Shown here: piece after piece, positions 18,283-27,761 of the stretch
Numbering within the stretch: position 1 is the first letter of the stretch
How the letters are laid out: each line of letters starts with the position of its first letter
Source: Ensifer adhaerens
GTDB taxonomy: Bacteria; Pseudomonadota; Alphaproteobacteria; Rhizobiales; Rhizobiaceae
Assembly (NCBI GenBank): GCA_900215285.1
Contig: OCMG01000004.1
Location: 682,001 to 746,000, forward strand
DNA: 64,000 nt
Direction: 5' to 3'
Notes under the pieces: model-generated
The model's input: only the letters and a program-made list of their open reading frames with translations
Told to the model about the DNA's origin: nothing
Database searches by the model: none
Made by a program: the position numbers and the translations under genes

Positions 18283-18702
18283 TCAGTCGACGTCTGCCTC
18301 TGCGGCAAGCGCCTTGACCAGTTCCACCACCTTGCGGCGGACCTTGGCGTCATTGATCTTGACGAAGGCGCGGTTGAGCTGCAGGCCTTCGGAGGACGAC
18401 AGAAAGTCCACGACGTAGTTGGAGCTCGAAGCTTCCGCCATACCGGACTGACCGGAGGCATTGTCGCCCGGGGCATCTTCGAAGAAGAAAGAGACCGGAA
18501 CATTCAGGATGTTCGAGATGTTTTGGAGACGGCTCGCACCGACGCGGTTCGTGCCCTTCTCGTATTTCTGGATCTGCTGGAAGGTGATCCCGAGGCTTTC
18601 GCCGAGCTTTTCCTGGCTCATGCCCAGCATCGTCCGACGCAGACGAATACGGCTGCCGACGTGGATGTCGATCGGGTTGGGTTTTTTCTTGTTAACGACC
18701 AT
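18283..18702 (-). CDS. praR: Helix-turn-helix regulator of the PraR/PhrR type
   Basis: A 139-residue regulator with an XRE-type HTH at about residues 14-70 (MSQEKLGESLGITFQQIQKYE, then NRVGASRLQNISNIL). The C-terminal half (VVDFLSSSEGLQLNRAF, VRRKVVELVKAL) is typical of rhizobial PraR/PhrR. In Rhizobium leguminosarum PraR represses quorum-sensing regulator and adhesin genes, and in Sinorhizobium phrR is pH-linked. These roles come from the literature; the target here is unknown. It follows lnt on the same strand after 156 bp, with its own promoter likely, and in related genomes precedes metK. Confidence 0.82.
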   Translation of the reverse strand: MVVNKKKPNPIDIHVGSRIRLRRTMLGMSQEKLGESLGITFQQIQKYEKGTNRVGASRLQNISNILNVPVSFFFEDAPGDNASGQSGMAEASSSNYVVDFLSSSEGLQLNRAFVKINDAKVRRKVVELVKALAAEADVD

Positions 18703-18858
18703 TTAAAGTGCCCTGACTTGACTTAGCTTCGGCAAAATAGCCGTCGCTCATTATCCATAACTTTGAGGCAAGAGTTCGCCCGCTGGTTACGTCCCCACCT
18801 TAACGTACCGCGAGCCTGTCACCATCGCGGGGCACTATGCATTTTCAGGGGTTTCTGG

Positions 18859-20445
18859 TCAATTCTTACGAAAAATAAAACTAACGCGAGAAAAAGCTGC
18901 AATCAGGAAAATTAGCACGGTCAACAACCAAAAGTTCGTACTTCTCGCAGAACTGTTCAAGGATGACACAGATTTTAACGCAAAAGTTGAATCTACTACA
19001 CCAGAGGTATAAATTGTTGCCCCTGAAATTATTTGTCCATCAGCCGCAATAATTGCGGAAATTCCACTGTTTGCACTGCGGATCATCGGCAATCCGAGCT
19101 CCACGGCGGTGACCTGAGCCTGATGAAAATGCTGATATGGACCCGGCGTGCGGCCGAACCAGATATCATTGGTCAAATTGATCAGAGCCGAGGCGCGGGC
19201 GACGGCGGGGCCGATTTCGTCCGGGAAGATCGCCTCGTAGCAGATGAGCGGGTAGAGCTGGCGACCGCCCGGAAGAGTCAGCAAATTCGGGCTGACGGCA
19301 GCCGAGTAGCCACCCGGCAGTGCCGCAATCGTATCCACGCCCCAGGAGCGCAGGAGATCGGCAAACGGCATGTATTCGCCGAAGGGAACGAGATGCACCT
19401 TGTCGGCGGCGGAAACGATCTGGCCCTCGCTGTCGAAGACATAGGCAGAGTTGTAATAGCGGCGCGGCGATCCTGCCCCACCGTCCTCGGCACGCACGGT
19501 CCCCGCGATCAATGTCTGCTTGTCGTGGAGCAGGTCAGCCAGACGGGTAAAGGCCTCCTGCTTTTCGGTCAGAATGAAGGGGATCGCAGTCTCCGGCCAC
19601 ACGATGAGGTCAGGCTTCTTGCCACCTTCGGCCGGTAGCTTGCTGAGATCCAGAAGCTTCTCGAAAATGGCGTTGCGGCTCTCGTCAGTGTCGCCCTCAT
19701 CGAGCCCTGTCACCGGCTGGACCAGGCGCACACTGATCTCGCTCTTGCCCGGACGCGCGGCGAAACGTTTCATGGCCCAGTAGCCATAGCCGAAATCCGA
19801 GGCCAGAAGCAGGGCGGCCAACGCAATGCCGATCCGCGCGCCCTTACCGGTGCCGAGAAGGGCGGGCATTGCAAAGACGAAGACGGCGAGCAGCGTCATG
19901 CCCTCGACGCCGATGAGCCGCACCGGCTGCATCATGATCGGGATCGGCATGGCCGTGTAGCCGATGGCGTTCCAGGGAAAGCCGGTCAGCACGAAACTGC
20001 GCAACCATTCGAGAATGGCGAAAGAAACCGCCAGCATGGCAATCCGGCCCAGGCCATCGGGCCAGAGAAGGCGGGCAAGCGCGGTGGCCAGACCGTAGAA
20101 AATGGCGAGAAAGGCCGGCAGGCCGGCAACGGCAAGCGGGACGGCCCATTTGAAGGCGGGATCAGCGAGAAGCGGGCTTGCCAGCCACCAGAGGCCGGCG
20201 ACGAAATAGCCGAAGCCGAATAGCCAGCCGATGCCGAAGGCGGGCAGGATCCGCCCCAGAAAACCGGATTCCGGTGCGCCGGCGGCGCCATCGATCAGCC
20301 AGACGAGCAATGTGAAGGCGACGAACATCGCAGCGAAGATGTTGAGCGGCGGCAATGCGAGCGCCCCCATCGCGCCTGCGATCAACGCCGTCAGCGCCCG
20401 CTTCCAGCCCCAGCTCAAGATGACGCTATTCGCCAGTCTTTCCAT
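18859..20445 (-). CDS. lnt: Apolipoprotein N-acyltransferase
   Basis: A 528-residue inner-membrane enzyme that adds the third acyl chain to lipoproteins. Several N-terminal helices (to about 225) precede a nitrilase-like periplasmic domain with the triad Glu285 (WPETAIPF), Lys349 (DKVHLVPFGEY) and Cys402 (ICYEAIFP), and a final helix. The last 200 bp (18859-19060) are markedly AT-rich with different codon use and encode a serine/phenylalanine-rich tail; the conserved domain ends before most of this. The start is the ATG at 20445, about 75 bp after corC. Confidence 0.95.
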   Translation of the reverse strand: MERLANSVILSWGWKRALTALIAGAMGALALPPLNIFAAMFVAFTLLVWLIDGAAGAPESGFLGRILPAFGIGWLFGFGYFVAGLWWLASPLLADPAFKWAVPLAVAGLPAFLAIFYGLATALARLLWPDGLGRIAMLAVSFAILEWLRSFVLTGFPWNAIGYTAMPIPIMMQPVRLIGVEGMTLLAVFVFAMPALLGTGKGARIGIALAALLLASDFGYGYWAMKRFAARPGKSEISVRLVQPVTGLDEGDTDESRNAIFEKLLDLSKLPAEGGKKPDLIVWPETAIPFILTEKQEAFTRLADLLHDKQTLIAGTVRAEDGGAGSPRRYYNSAYVFDSEGQIVSAADKVHLVPFGEYMPFADLLRSWGVDTIAALPGGYSAAVSPNLLTLPGGRQLYPLICYEAIFPDEIGPAVARASALINLTNDIWFGRTPGPYQHFHQAQVTAVELGLPMIRSANSGISAIIAADGQIISGATIYTSGVVDSTFALKSVSSLNSSARSTNFWLLTVLIFLIAAFSRVSFIFRKN

Positions 20446-20521
20446 GCTTCACGTCCGAATTGATGCAAGACCGAGCCGTTCCGGCCCCGTCGAAAGGGCC
20501 GAAACCGCCACGAAATTGCGC

Positions 20522-21664
20522 TCAATCTAGGGCGGGAGGCTTGCCCGGACCTGCCGACTGGACCGCCATGGGCTCCAGTTCCTGCTCGCCCTTAGCCTGG
20601 ACGCGGCGGCGCGGTGCGACGCGCTTGCGCGTGATGCGGACCTTCTTGATGCGACGCGGATCGGCTTCCAGAACATGGAATTCGAAGCCGGGAAGCGCCT
20701 GCACCACCTCGCCGCGGACCGGGATGCGACCGAGCGAGGAAAAGATCAGACCGCCCAGCGTATCGACATCTTCCAGTTGTTCGCGAATGTCGAAATCCGG
20801 TCCGACCAGTTCGGCAATCTCTTCGAGTTCGGCGCGGGCGTCGGCGATGAAAACATCGTCAGAGGTCTTGCGGATCATGACTTCGTCGTCGTCATGCTCG
20901 TCCTCGATATCGCCGACAACCATTTCGACGATGTCTTCCAGCGAGACCAGACCGTCGGTGCCGCCATATTCGTCGATCACCAAGGCCATCTGGATGCGCG
21001 AAGCCTGCATGCGGGCCATCAGGTCCGAGGCGAGCATGGACGGCGGCACAAACAGCAGCTGTCGCACGATGCCGGTTTCGGAGAGCGGCTTGCTGATGTC
21101 GATGCGGCCGAGATCGAAGGCGGGCTTCGGCGCGCGGGCTGTGGGCTTTTCTTCAGCCTCGGCGGCAGCCTTTGCGGCAGAGGCGGCGCGGGTCGAGGTG
21201 CGGCGCTTGTTGCGCGCCTGCTTCATGATCCAGGATAGAAGATCCCGGATGTGGACCATTCCGCGCGGGTCATCGAGCGTGTCACAATAGACGGGCATGC
21301 GCGAACGGCCGGATTCTTCGAAGAGGACCATGAGGTCGCCCACCGAAATGCTCTGGTCCACCGCTTCGATATCAACGCGCGGCACCATGACATCCTCGAC
21401 GCGAACTTCGCGGAAGCGCAGAATATTGTGCAGCATCGCCCGTTCGCTGGGGGAAAAGGCTGCATTGCTGCCCGGATCGGCCAGAAGCGCATCGGCCAGA
21501 TTCTCGCGCAGGCTCGATCCGTTGGCCGGTTTGAAAAGGCGCGCAGCCCAACTCCGCAAGGCATTGCCGTTCTTGTGCGCGCCGGAGGGACTGCCGCCCT
21601 CCTCGGAAACTGACGAGCCATTTTCATCGCTCGCCGCTCGTGTCGTGTCAGTTATATCGCTCAT
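20522..21664 (-). CDS. corC: CBS-domain protein of the CorC/YbeX (hemolysin-like) family
   Basis: A 380-residue cytosolic protein: an N-terminal low-complexity segment (to about 45), two CBS domains (about 90-260, with VEDVMVPRVDIEA and DEYGGTDGLVSLEDIVE), and a C-terminal CorC_HlyC FAD-like domain ending in basic residues. E. coli YbeX/CorC is linked to cobalt/magnesium handling and, with ybeY, to ribosome biology. A 40-residue insertion between the CBS domains (around TSTRAASAAKAAAEAEEK) is charged and alanine-rich. It sits between ybeY and lnt, the classic order. Confidence 0.9.
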   Translation of the reverse strand: MSDITDTTRAASDENGSSVSEEGGSPSGAHKNGNALRSWAARLFKPANGSSLRENLADALLADPGSNAAFSPSERAMLHNILRFREVRVEDVMVPRVDIEAVDQSISVGDLMVLFEESGRSRMPVYCDTLDDPRGMVHIRDLLSWIMKQARNKRRTSTRAASAAKAAAEAEEKPTARAPKPAFDLGRIDISKPLSETGIVRQLLFVPPSMLASDLMARMQASRIQMALVIDEYGGTDGLVSLEDIVEMVVGDIEDEHDDDEVMIRKTSDDVFIADARAELEEIAELVGPDFDIREQLEDVDTLGGLIFSSLGRIPVRGEVVQALPGFEFHVLEADPRRIKKVRITRKRVAPRRRVQAKGEQELEPMAVQSAGPGKPPALD

Positions 21665-21676
21665 TGTCTCCAGCGA

Positions 21677-22174
21677 TCAGGTTGGTTCGGTTCCCGCATA
21701 GGGGTCGGCATGGCCTAGCCCCAAGAGAATGCGCGTTTCCAGACCTTCCATGATCGTCGCTTCTTCGTCGTTCATGTGATCATAGCCGAAAAGATGCAGA
21801 AAACCATGCACTAGCAGATGGCTTAGATGCGCCTCGAACGGCTTTTCCAGTTCAGCCGCCTCGCGGGCGACCGTCTCATAGGCGAAAATGATGTCGCCCA
21901 GCATCGGCCCCGGCATCCCGCCGGGTTCAAGCGGATAGGCCGGGAAGGACAAGACGTTGGTCGGCTTGTCCTGCTCGCGCCATTCCGCGTTGATTTCGCG
22001 GATCGACGCATCGTCCGTGAAAAGCAGCGAGAGTTCGATCGGGTGCTTCGGGAAGGGCTGCTTCTCGAACTTTGCCAGATGGTCGCCTGCAGCTTTCAGC
22101 ACCGGCTCGCATAAAGCAAGAAGACTGGCCTCGTCCGGCCAGTCCCCTTCCTCGATCGAAATCTGTATGTCCAA
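21677..22174 (-). CDS. ybeY: Endoribonuclease YbeY
   Basis: A 165-residue zinc-dependent RNase for 16S rRNA 3'-end maturation and ribosome quality control. The metal motif HLLVHGFLHLFGYDH is intact, and NVLSFPAYP and LGDIIFAYE are family segments. No ATG is available near the start; the reading begins at TTG 22174, or at an upstream CTG (22183-22185 region) that overlaps the phoH stop codon. Non-ATG initiation and the tight 8-bp spacing suggest translational coupling to phoH. Confidence 0.93.
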   Translation of the reverse strand: MDIQISIEEGDWPDEASLLALCEPVLKAAGDHLAKFEKQPFPKHPIELSLLFTDDASIREINAEWREQDKPTNVLSFPAYPLEPGGMPGPMLGDIIFAYETVAREAAELEKPFEAHLSHLLVHGFLHLFGYDHMNDEEATIMEGLETRILLGLGHADPYAGTEPT

Positions 22175-22182
22175 CCTGTCGC

Positions 22183-23262
22183 TCAGTTTGTACTCCCCGC
22201 CGCGTCCGCAGCAGGCTCCGGCTTTTCATATTCGGCGTCGTAAGCCTTGACGATGCGTCCGACAAGGGGGTGACGCACGACATCGACATCACGGAAGCGG
22301 ATGATCGACACGCCCTCGACCTCTTTCAGGATGCGCAATGCCTCGACCAGACCGGACTTGACGCCGCGCGGCAGGTCGATCTGGCTCGGGTCGCCGGTCA
22401 CAATCATGCGGGCGTTTTCGCCCAGACGCGTCAGGAACATCTTCATCTGCATGGACGTCGTGTTCTGCGCCTCGTCGAGAATGACGGCCGCGTTGGACAG
22501 CGTGCGACCGCGCATGAAGGCGAGCGGGGCGATTTCGATGACGCCGGCGGTGATGGCGCGTTCGACCTTGTCGCCGGGCATCATGTCATAGAGGGCGTCA
22601 TAGAGAGGCCGCAGATACGGATCGACCTTTTCTTTCATGTCGCCCGGCAGGAAGCCAAGGCGTTCGCCGGCTTCGACGGCTGGACGCGAGAGAATAATCT
22701 TGTCGACCGCGCCGCGCTCCAGAAGCTGGGCGGCGTGTGCTACGGCCAGATAGGTCTTGCCGGTACCGGCGGGGCCGGTGCCGAAGACGAGTTCGGAGCG
22801 TTCCAGCGCGCGGATATAGGCGTCCTGCGTCGGGGTGCGGGCGGCAATCGTCTTCTTGCGGGTGGAAATCTGCGCCATGGTCAGCTTGGCCTTGCGCTCC
22901 AGCGTCGGCAAAGTCAACTGATCATCCGCGGCAACGGCCATGCGGATGGCGCCTTCTACATCTGAAGTTTCGACGGAACCGCCCTTCTGGAGCCGGTCAT
23001 AGAGATAATCGAGCGCCCGGCGGGCCTGGTTCGTCGCCTGGATTTCGCCGGTGATGGCGACCGAATTGCCGCGGGCGCGGGCATCGACCTTCAACCGCTC
23101 CTCGATAAGCTTGAGATGCTCATCGAACTGGCCAAACAGTTCGCTGGCGTATCGGTTGTTTTCGAACGTGAGCACGAAATGATTGGCATCCGTGACGGAC
23201 GAGCGGGATTGACGCGAAGATTGCGGCACCATTTCGTGTGTGTTCAAGCGGTCGGGCTCCAT
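22183..23262 (-). CDS. phoH: PhoH family ATPase
   Basis: A 359-residue P-loop ATPase. Walker A is GPAGTGKTYLA, Walker B VILDEAQNT, and TGDPSQIDLP is also conserved; an N-terminal KH-like domain (about 25-125) suggests RNA binding. PhoH proteins are linked to phosphate starvation in E. coli and by context to RNA metabolism with YbeY. The start is ATG 23262. It lies between miaB (15 bp away) and ybeY in one operon. Confidence 0.95.
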   Translation of the reverse strand: MEPDRLNTHEMVPQSSRQSRSSVTDANHFVLTFENNRYASELFGQFDEHLKLIEERLKVDARARGNSVAITGEIQATNQARRALDYLYDRLQKGGSVETSDVEGAIRMAVAADDQLTLPTLERKAKLTMAQISTRKKTIAARTPTQDAYIRALERSELVFGTGPAGTGKTYLAVAHAAQLLERGAVDKIILSRPAVEAGERLGFLPGDMKEKVDPYLRPLYDALYDMMPGDKVERAITAGVIEIAPLAFMRGRTLSNAAVILDEAQNTTSMQMKMFLTRLGENARMIVTGDPSQIDLPRGVKSGLVEALRILKEVEGVSIIRFRDVDVVRHPLVGRIVKAYDAEYEKPEPAADAAGSTN

Positions 23263-23277
23263 GTTGGTCCCGGACCC

Positions 23278-24699
23278 TCAGCTTTCCGCCACCTCGGCAA
23301 ACAAGCTGTTTGGACCGGCTTCGGTGATTCTTACTTTTATAATGTCACCGATTTTTAACTTGTCACCGCTTTTCGTCGTTTGTGCGTCGATAATCACCGG
23401 CTGCAGCCAGGGCGACCGTCCGACGAGCTGGCCGGGCATCCGCCCTTCCTTCTCCAGAAGCAGGTCGATCACCTTGCCGACGCAGGCGCGGGCGAAGTCG
23501 CGCTGCTGCTGGAAAAGCAGGGTTTGCAGGCGGTCCAGCCGCTCCGACTTCACCTCTTCGGGCACATGATCGGGCAGGTCCGCGCCGGGCGTGCCGGGGC
23601 GCGGCGAGTATTTGAACGAGAAGGCCTGTGCATAACCGACCTCTTCGATCAGCCGCATGGTCGCCTCGAAATCCTCGTCCGTCTCCCCGGGGAAGCCAAC
23701 GATGAAATCGCCGGACAGCGCCAGCTCCGGATTAACGGCGCGGATGCGCTTGACGAGCGCCAGATAGTCCGCCGCCGTGTGCTTGCGGTTCATGGCTTTG
23801 AGGATTCGGTCGGAGCCGGACTGCACGGGCAGATGCAGATAGGGCATCAGCTTGCGTTCGGTCGCATGGGCCGCAATCAGGCGGTCGTCCATGTCGCGCG
23901 GGTGGCTCGTCGTGTAGCGAAGGCGATCGAGGCCATCGATTTCGGCTATGGCCGCGATGAGTTCGCCGAGGCCGATGGCGTTTCCATCCGCATCCGTGCC
24001 GTGCCATGCATTGACGTTCTGGCCGAGCAGCGTGAGTTCGCGCACGCCGGCTTCGGCAAGTTTCCTCACCTCGTCAACGATCTGGGCAAGCGGCCGCGAG
24101 ACTTCGGCGCCGCGCGTATAGGGCACGACGCAGAAGGTGCAGAACTTGTCGCAGCCTTCCTGCACGGTCAGAAACGCTGTCGGGCCGCGCGATTTCGTCA
24201 CCGCCTTTTCGGGCGACGGCAGATGCTCGAACTTGTCTTCCAGCGCATAATCGGTCTCGACGACCTTTCGGCCAGCGCGGACATCCGTCAAAACCTGGGG
24301 AAGCCGATGATAGGTCTGCGGGCCGACCACGAGGTCCACGGCCGGCGCGCGGCGCAGGATTTCCTTGCCTTCCGCCTGGGCCACACAGCCTGTGACGCCA
24401 ATGACGAATTCCCGCCCTTCGGCGTTCTTCGCCTTCTTCATGTCGCGCAGGCGGCCAAGCTCGGAATAGACCTTTTCGGCTGCCTTCTCGCGGATATGAC
24501 AGGTGTTGAGAAGGACGAGATCGGCGTCTTCCAGCACCGTCGTTTCGGCATAGCCGTCAGCAGCCAGCGCATCCGTCATGCGGGCGCTGTCATAGACATT
24601 CATCTGGCAGCCGTAAGTCTTCACGAACACCTTGCGGGTATTCGTGGTCGGCACCGCTTCGGCTTCGGTGGCGGGGGATAGGAGCGCTTGGTCGGTCAT
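23278..24699 (-). CDS. miaB: tRNA-2-methylthio-N6-isopentenyladenosine synthase MiaB
   Basis: A 473-residue methylthiotransferase that converts i6A37 to ms2i6A37 in tRNAs. It has the N-terminal auxiliary cluster cysteines (YGCQMN, NTCHIR, TGCVAQ), the radical-SAM motif CDKFCTFC and a C-terminal TRAM domain. I chose ATG 24697-24699 (MTDQALL) because GGAGG stands exactly 5 bases before it; the ATG four codons upstream lacks such a site. It leads the miaB-phoH-ybeY-corC-lnt-praR run. Confidence 0.95.
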   Translation of the reverse strand: MTDQALLSPATEAEAVPTTNTRKVFVKTYGCQMNVYDSARMTDALAADGYAETTVLEDADLVLLNTCHIREKAAEKVYSELGRLRDMKKAKNAEGREFVIGVTGCVAQAEGKEILRRAPAVDLVVGPQTYHRLPQVLTDVRAGRKVVETDYALEDKFEHLPSPEKAVTKSRGPTAFLTVQEGCDKFCTFCVVPYTRGAEVSRPLAQIVDEVRKLAEAGVRELTLLGQNVNAWHGTDADGNAIGLGELIAAIAEIDGLDRLRYTTSHPRDMDDRLIAAHATERKLMPYLHLPVQSGSDRILKAMNRKHTAADYLALVKRIRAVNPELALSGDFIVGFPGETDEDFEATMRLIEEVGYAQAFSFKYSPRPGTPGADLPDHVPEEVKSERLDRLQTLLFQQQRDFARACVGKVIDLLLEKEGRMPGQLVGRSPWLQPVIIDAQTTKSGDKLKIGDIIKVRITEAGPNSLFAEVAES

Positions 24700-24770
24700 G
24701 CGCGCCTCCATACTGCATCGTCACCGCAAAATGAAGCCCAAATCCCCTACAAACAAGGGTTTCGTAAACC

Positions 24771-24790
24771 ACATAAAGATATATTTATGT
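24771..24790. promoter_or_regulatory. Dyad between divergent miaB and metK
   Basis: ACATAAA and TTTATGT flank GATATA, a 20-bp near-perfect palindrome in the only AT-rich patch between the two genes. It is an operator candidate or a shared -10 region. I see no recognised SAM riboswitch here. Confidence 0.4.
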
Positions 24791-24865
24791 CCTTCTACGC
24801 TTGTGTTCCGATGCTGAAATCGCTACAGAAGCTTCGGTATTTCTTCCAGAGGGGATCAAGCCCAG

Positions 24866-26104
24866 ATGCGCGCCAATTACCTTTTCACCAGCGAATCCGT
24901 GTCCGAAGGTCATCCGGACAAGGTCTGTGACCGGATTTCCGACGAGATCGTGGACCTCGTCTACCGTGAAGCCGCCAAGACCGGTGTCAATCCCTGGGGC
25001 GTGCGCATCGCCTGCGAAACGCTGGCGACGACCAACCGGGTCGTCATTGCCGGTGAAGTCCGCCTGCCGCCGAGCCTGATGAAGAAGGACAAGAACGGCA
25101 ACGACGTCATCAACCCCGCCAAGTTCAAGACCGCCGCGCGCCGCGCCATCAAGGATATCGGCTACGAGCAGGACGGCTTCCACTGGAAGACGGCGAAGAT
25201 CGACGTTCTCCTGCATTCGCAGTCGGCCGACATCGCACAGGGCGTCGATAACGCCGCCGACCAGCAGGGCAATGAAGGCGCCGGCGACCAGGGCATCATG
25301 TTCGGCTACGCCTGCAAGGAAACGCCGGACCTGATGCCGGCCCCGATCTATTACTCGCACAAGATCCTGCAGCTTCTCTCCGCCGCCCGTCGCAAAGGCG
25401 AGGGTGACGCCGGCAAGCTCGGCCCCGACGCCAAGAGCCAGGTTACGGTTCGCTATGAAGATGGCAAGCCGGTCGAGGCCGTCTCTATCGTTCTCTCCAC
25501 GCAGCATCTCGATGACAGCTGGGATTCGAAGAAGGTTCGCGCCGTCGTCGAACCCTATATCCGCGAAGCGCTGGGCGAATTGAAGATTGCTGACGACTGC
25601 ACCTGGTACATCAACCCGACCGGCAAGTTCGTCATCGGCGGTCCGGACGGCGACGCCGGCCTGACTGGCCGCAAGATCATCGTCGACACCTATGGTGGCG
25701 CGGCTCCGCATGGCGGCGGCGCATTCTCCGGCAAGGACACGACGAAGGTCGACCGTTCGGCCGCTTATGCTGCCCGCTACCTCGCCAAGAACGTCGTGGC
25801 CGCCGGCCTTGCCGAGAAGTGCACGATCCAGCTCTCCTACGCCATCGGCGTTGCCCAGCCGCTGTCGATCTATGTCGACCTTCACGGTACCGGCAAGGTC
25901 ACGGAAGACCAGGTCGAAGCGGCCATTCGCAAGACCATGGACCTGTCGCCGACCGGCATCCGCCGTCACCTCGACCTGAACAAGCCGATCTATGCCAAGA
26001 CCTCCGCTTATGGCCATTTCGGCCGCAAGGCCGGCCGTGACGGCTCCTTCTCCTGGGAGAAGACCGATCTCGTGAAGGCGCTGAAAGACGCCATCAAGGG
26101 CTGA
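24866..26104 (+). CDS. metK: S-adenosylmethionine synthase
   Basis: A 412-residue enzyme making S-adenosylmethionine from methionine and ATP. It starts [20 protein letters not shown] (the GHPDK active-site loop) and contains [12 protein letters not shown] and GGAFSGKD. The methyl donor it makes is used by many enzymes encoded in this window. ATG 24866 follows AGAGGGGA. It overlaps nothing but is followed one base later by trmB, so the two form an operon. Confidence 0.97.
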   Translation: MRANYLFTSESVSEGHPDKVCDRISDEIVDLVYREAAKTGVNPWGVRIACETLATTNRVVIAGEVRLPPSLMKKDKNGNDVINPAKFKTAARRAIKDIGYEQDGFHWKTAKIDVLLHSQSADIAQGVDNAADQQGNEGAGDQGIMFGYACKETPDLMPAPIYYSHKILQLLSAARRKGEGDAGKLGPDAKSQVTVRYEDGKPVEAVSIVLSTQHLDDSWDSKKVRAVVEPYIREALGELKIADDCTWYINPTGKFVIGGPDGDAGLTGRKIIVDTYGGAAPHGGGAFSGKDTTKVDRSAAYAARYLAKNVVAAGLAEKCTIQLSYAIGVAQPLSIYVDLHGTGKVTEDQVEAAIRKTMDLSPTGIRRHLDLNKPIYAKTSAYGHFGRKAGRDGSFSWEKTDLVKALKDAIKG

Positions 26105-26105
26105 C

Positions 26106-26810
26106 ATGACGGATCACGAAGACCATCCGACCCGCGCGTCCGAAGCCTTCTTCGGACGCCGGAAGGGCAAGGCGTTGCGTGCCAACCACGCCCGCCTGAT
26201 GGAGACATTGCTGGCCGAGCGGCTGGTCGATCTTTCCATGCCCCCACCGGTCGATCTTCGTGATCTCTTCCCCCTTCCCGTCAGCCGCCTGCGCCTCGAA
26301 ATCGGCTTTGGCGGCGGCGAGCATCTGATCCACCGCGCAACGACCGAGCCGGAAACCGGCTTCATCGGCGTGGAACCCTTCATCAATTCGATGGCGAAGC
26401 TGCTCTCAAGCGTCGAGCAGACGGGCGCGCGGAATATCCGCGTCTATAACGACGATGCGGCTGAACTTCTCGACTGGCTACCGGCTGGCGCTTTCGACCA
26501 GATCGACCTTCTCTATCCCGATCCGTGGCCGAAGAAGAAGCACTGGAAGCGGCGCTTCGTCAGTCAGGTGAACCTGACGCGATTCCATCGCGTGCTGAAG
26601 CCCGGCGGGCTCTTCTGCTTCGCCTCCGACATCGACACCTATGTGAACTGGACGCTGCAGCATTGCCGCGATCATGGCGGCTTTGAGTGGACGGCGGAAA
26701 ACGCCGCAGACTGGCTGACGCCATTTGCCGGCTGGCCTGGTACGCGTTACGAGGCCAAGGCCAAGCGCGAAGGGCGGTCGTCCGCCTACCTGACTTTCAG
26801 AAAAATCTAA
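26106..26810 (+). CDS. trmB: tRNA (guanine-N7-)-methyltransferase TrmB
   Basis: A 234-residue SAM-dependent enzyme that makes m7G46 in tRNA variable loops. Visible motifs are [11 protein letters not shown] (SAM binding), [16 protein letters not shown] (the catalytic PDPWxKxxH) and the C-terminal [12 protein letters not shown]. The ATG follows the metK stop by one base, giving tight coupling with the SAM supplier. Confidence 0.97.
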   Translation: MTDHEDHPTRASEAFFGRRKGKALRANHARLMETLLAERLVDLSMPPPVDLRDLFPLPVSRLRLEIGFGGGEHLIHRATTEPETGFIGVEPFINSMAKLLSSVEQTGARNIRVYNDDAAELLDWLPAGAFDQIDLLYPDPWPKKKHWKRRFVSQVNLTRFHRVLKPGGLFCFASDIDTYVNWTLQHCRDHGGFEWTAENAADWLTPFAGWPGTRYEAKAKREGRSSAYLTFRKI

Positions 26811-26844
26811 AAGCCGTTCGCTTTCCGACGGGCGGGGTGTTCCG

Positions 26845-27102
26845 TCAGTGAACCGTGACCGTTTTCAACTGGTCTTCTGCAGCCTTGAAGAAGGTCGAGG
26901 AGCGGTTGTCTGTCAGCAGTATCGGCGTGCCATCGGCGCCAAACAGAGCCCAGAGATCGATATCGGGATCCAGATCCGGCGCTTCGGGAAAGCAACGCAC
27001 GACATCCGTCGCCGAAATCTTGCGGATATAGGCAACTTCGCCGTCACCGAGGTGTGCAAGGTCACTGAGCGACAGGGCCGCGGGGACTTGCTTCATCTGC
27101 AT
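26845..27102 (-). CDS. DUF1150 family protein
   Basis: An 85-residue protein of unknown role with the family core LGDGEVAYIRKI followed by LWALFGADGTPILLTDNR. An excellent AAGGAGG ribosome binding site precedes the ATG at 27102. It follows hsp20 after 52 bp on the same strand; this Hsp20-DUF1150 pairing recurs in alphaproteobacteria, so it is probably part of the heat-shock response. Confidence 0.85.
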   Translation of the reverse strand: MQMKQVPAALSLSDLAHLGDGEVAYIRKISATDVVRCFPEAPDLDPDIDLWALFGADGTPILLTDNRSSTFFKAAEDQLKTVTVH

Positions 27103-27154
27103 TTCAGAGCCTCCTTGGATAAGAGAAGCAGAACGGCCGCAATCGACCGTGATA

Positions 27155-27586
27155 TTACTCTGAAACGGAAATGTTAATTTTCCTTACCAGCCGCTCCGGT
27201 TCCGGCCTCATGATATCTACGGAGAGAAGACCGTTCTTCAACACCGCCGCCTGCACCTGCATGCCCTCGGCCAGAACGAACATGCGCTGGAACTGGCGGG
27301 CGGCGATGCCGCGATGCAGATAGTCGCGCTCGCCCTGCTCGGTCTGGCGGCCACGGATGATCAGCTGGTTTTCTTCCGTCGTGACATCGAGTTCGTCTTC
27401 GGAAAAGCCGGCGACGGCCAGCGTGATGCGAAGACCGCCGACAAAATTGCGGGACGGATCGGGCGCGAGGCGTTCGATATTATAAGGGGGATATCCGTCA
27501 TTCGCCTTGGCAATCCGCTCCAGCGTCTTTTCCATGGCGTCGAAGCCCAGAAGCAGCGGGCTTGCAAAAGTGGTCATTCTCGTCAT
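27155..27586 (-). CDS. Small heat-shock protein Hsp20 (IbpA-like)
   Basis: A 143-residue holdase chaperone with an alpha-crystallin domain (about 38-130): NIERL, LAVAGFSEDELDV, IIRGRQ, YLHRGIAARQFQR, and a C-terminal IxI-like INISVSE. I start at ATG 27586 (MTRMTTF); the next ATG at 27577 is the alternative. A longer frame to 27955 runs into the divergent hydrolase and is not used. The leader has a strong inverted repeat and an SD-containing small hairpin, suggesting RNA-level heat control. Confidence 0.93.
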   Translation of the reverse strand: MTRMTTFASPLLLGFDAMEKTLERIAKANDGYPPYNIERLAPDPSRNFVGGLRITLAVAGFSEDELDVTTEENQLIIRGRQTEQGERDYLHRGIAARQFQRMFVLAEGMQVQAAVLKNGLLSVDIMRPEPERLVRKINISVSE

Positions 27587-27630
27587 CGTCCAAAAGTCCT
27601 TGGGTGAAGCGACTTCAACGCGGACCCGGC

Positions 27631-27670
27631 AAACCGGCATCACGCTTGCTCCAATATGGTATGCCGGTTT
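27631..27670 (-). promoter_or_regulatory. Stem-loop in the hsp20 upstream region
   Basis: A perfect 10-bp inverted repeat, AAACCGGCAT and ATGCCGGTTT, with a 20-nt loop, 45-84 bp upstream of the hsp20 start. Nearer the start, CCAA and TTGG (27591-27604) flank the AAGGA ribosome binding site. These could act as an RNA thermometer or, for the dyad, as an operator. It does not show the full ROSE pattern. Confidence 0.45.
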
Positions 27671-27761
27671 CCGCAGCGCAAGATGGCAGAAAAAGTCGAT
27701 TGAGAATTGAATGCAAAGCGTTAGTGTCTGCGACAAATCAGACGCACCCACAGGAAATGAC

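Noticed and set aside
24712..24865. SAM riboswitch before metK
   Set aside because: No recognised SAM riboswitch core or pseudoknot pattern; only a short AT-rich dyad.
27587..27630. Canonical ROSE thermometer before hsp20
   Set aside because: The characteristic multi-hairpin layout and the conserved anti-SD hairpin are not seen; only a weaker hairpin is present.
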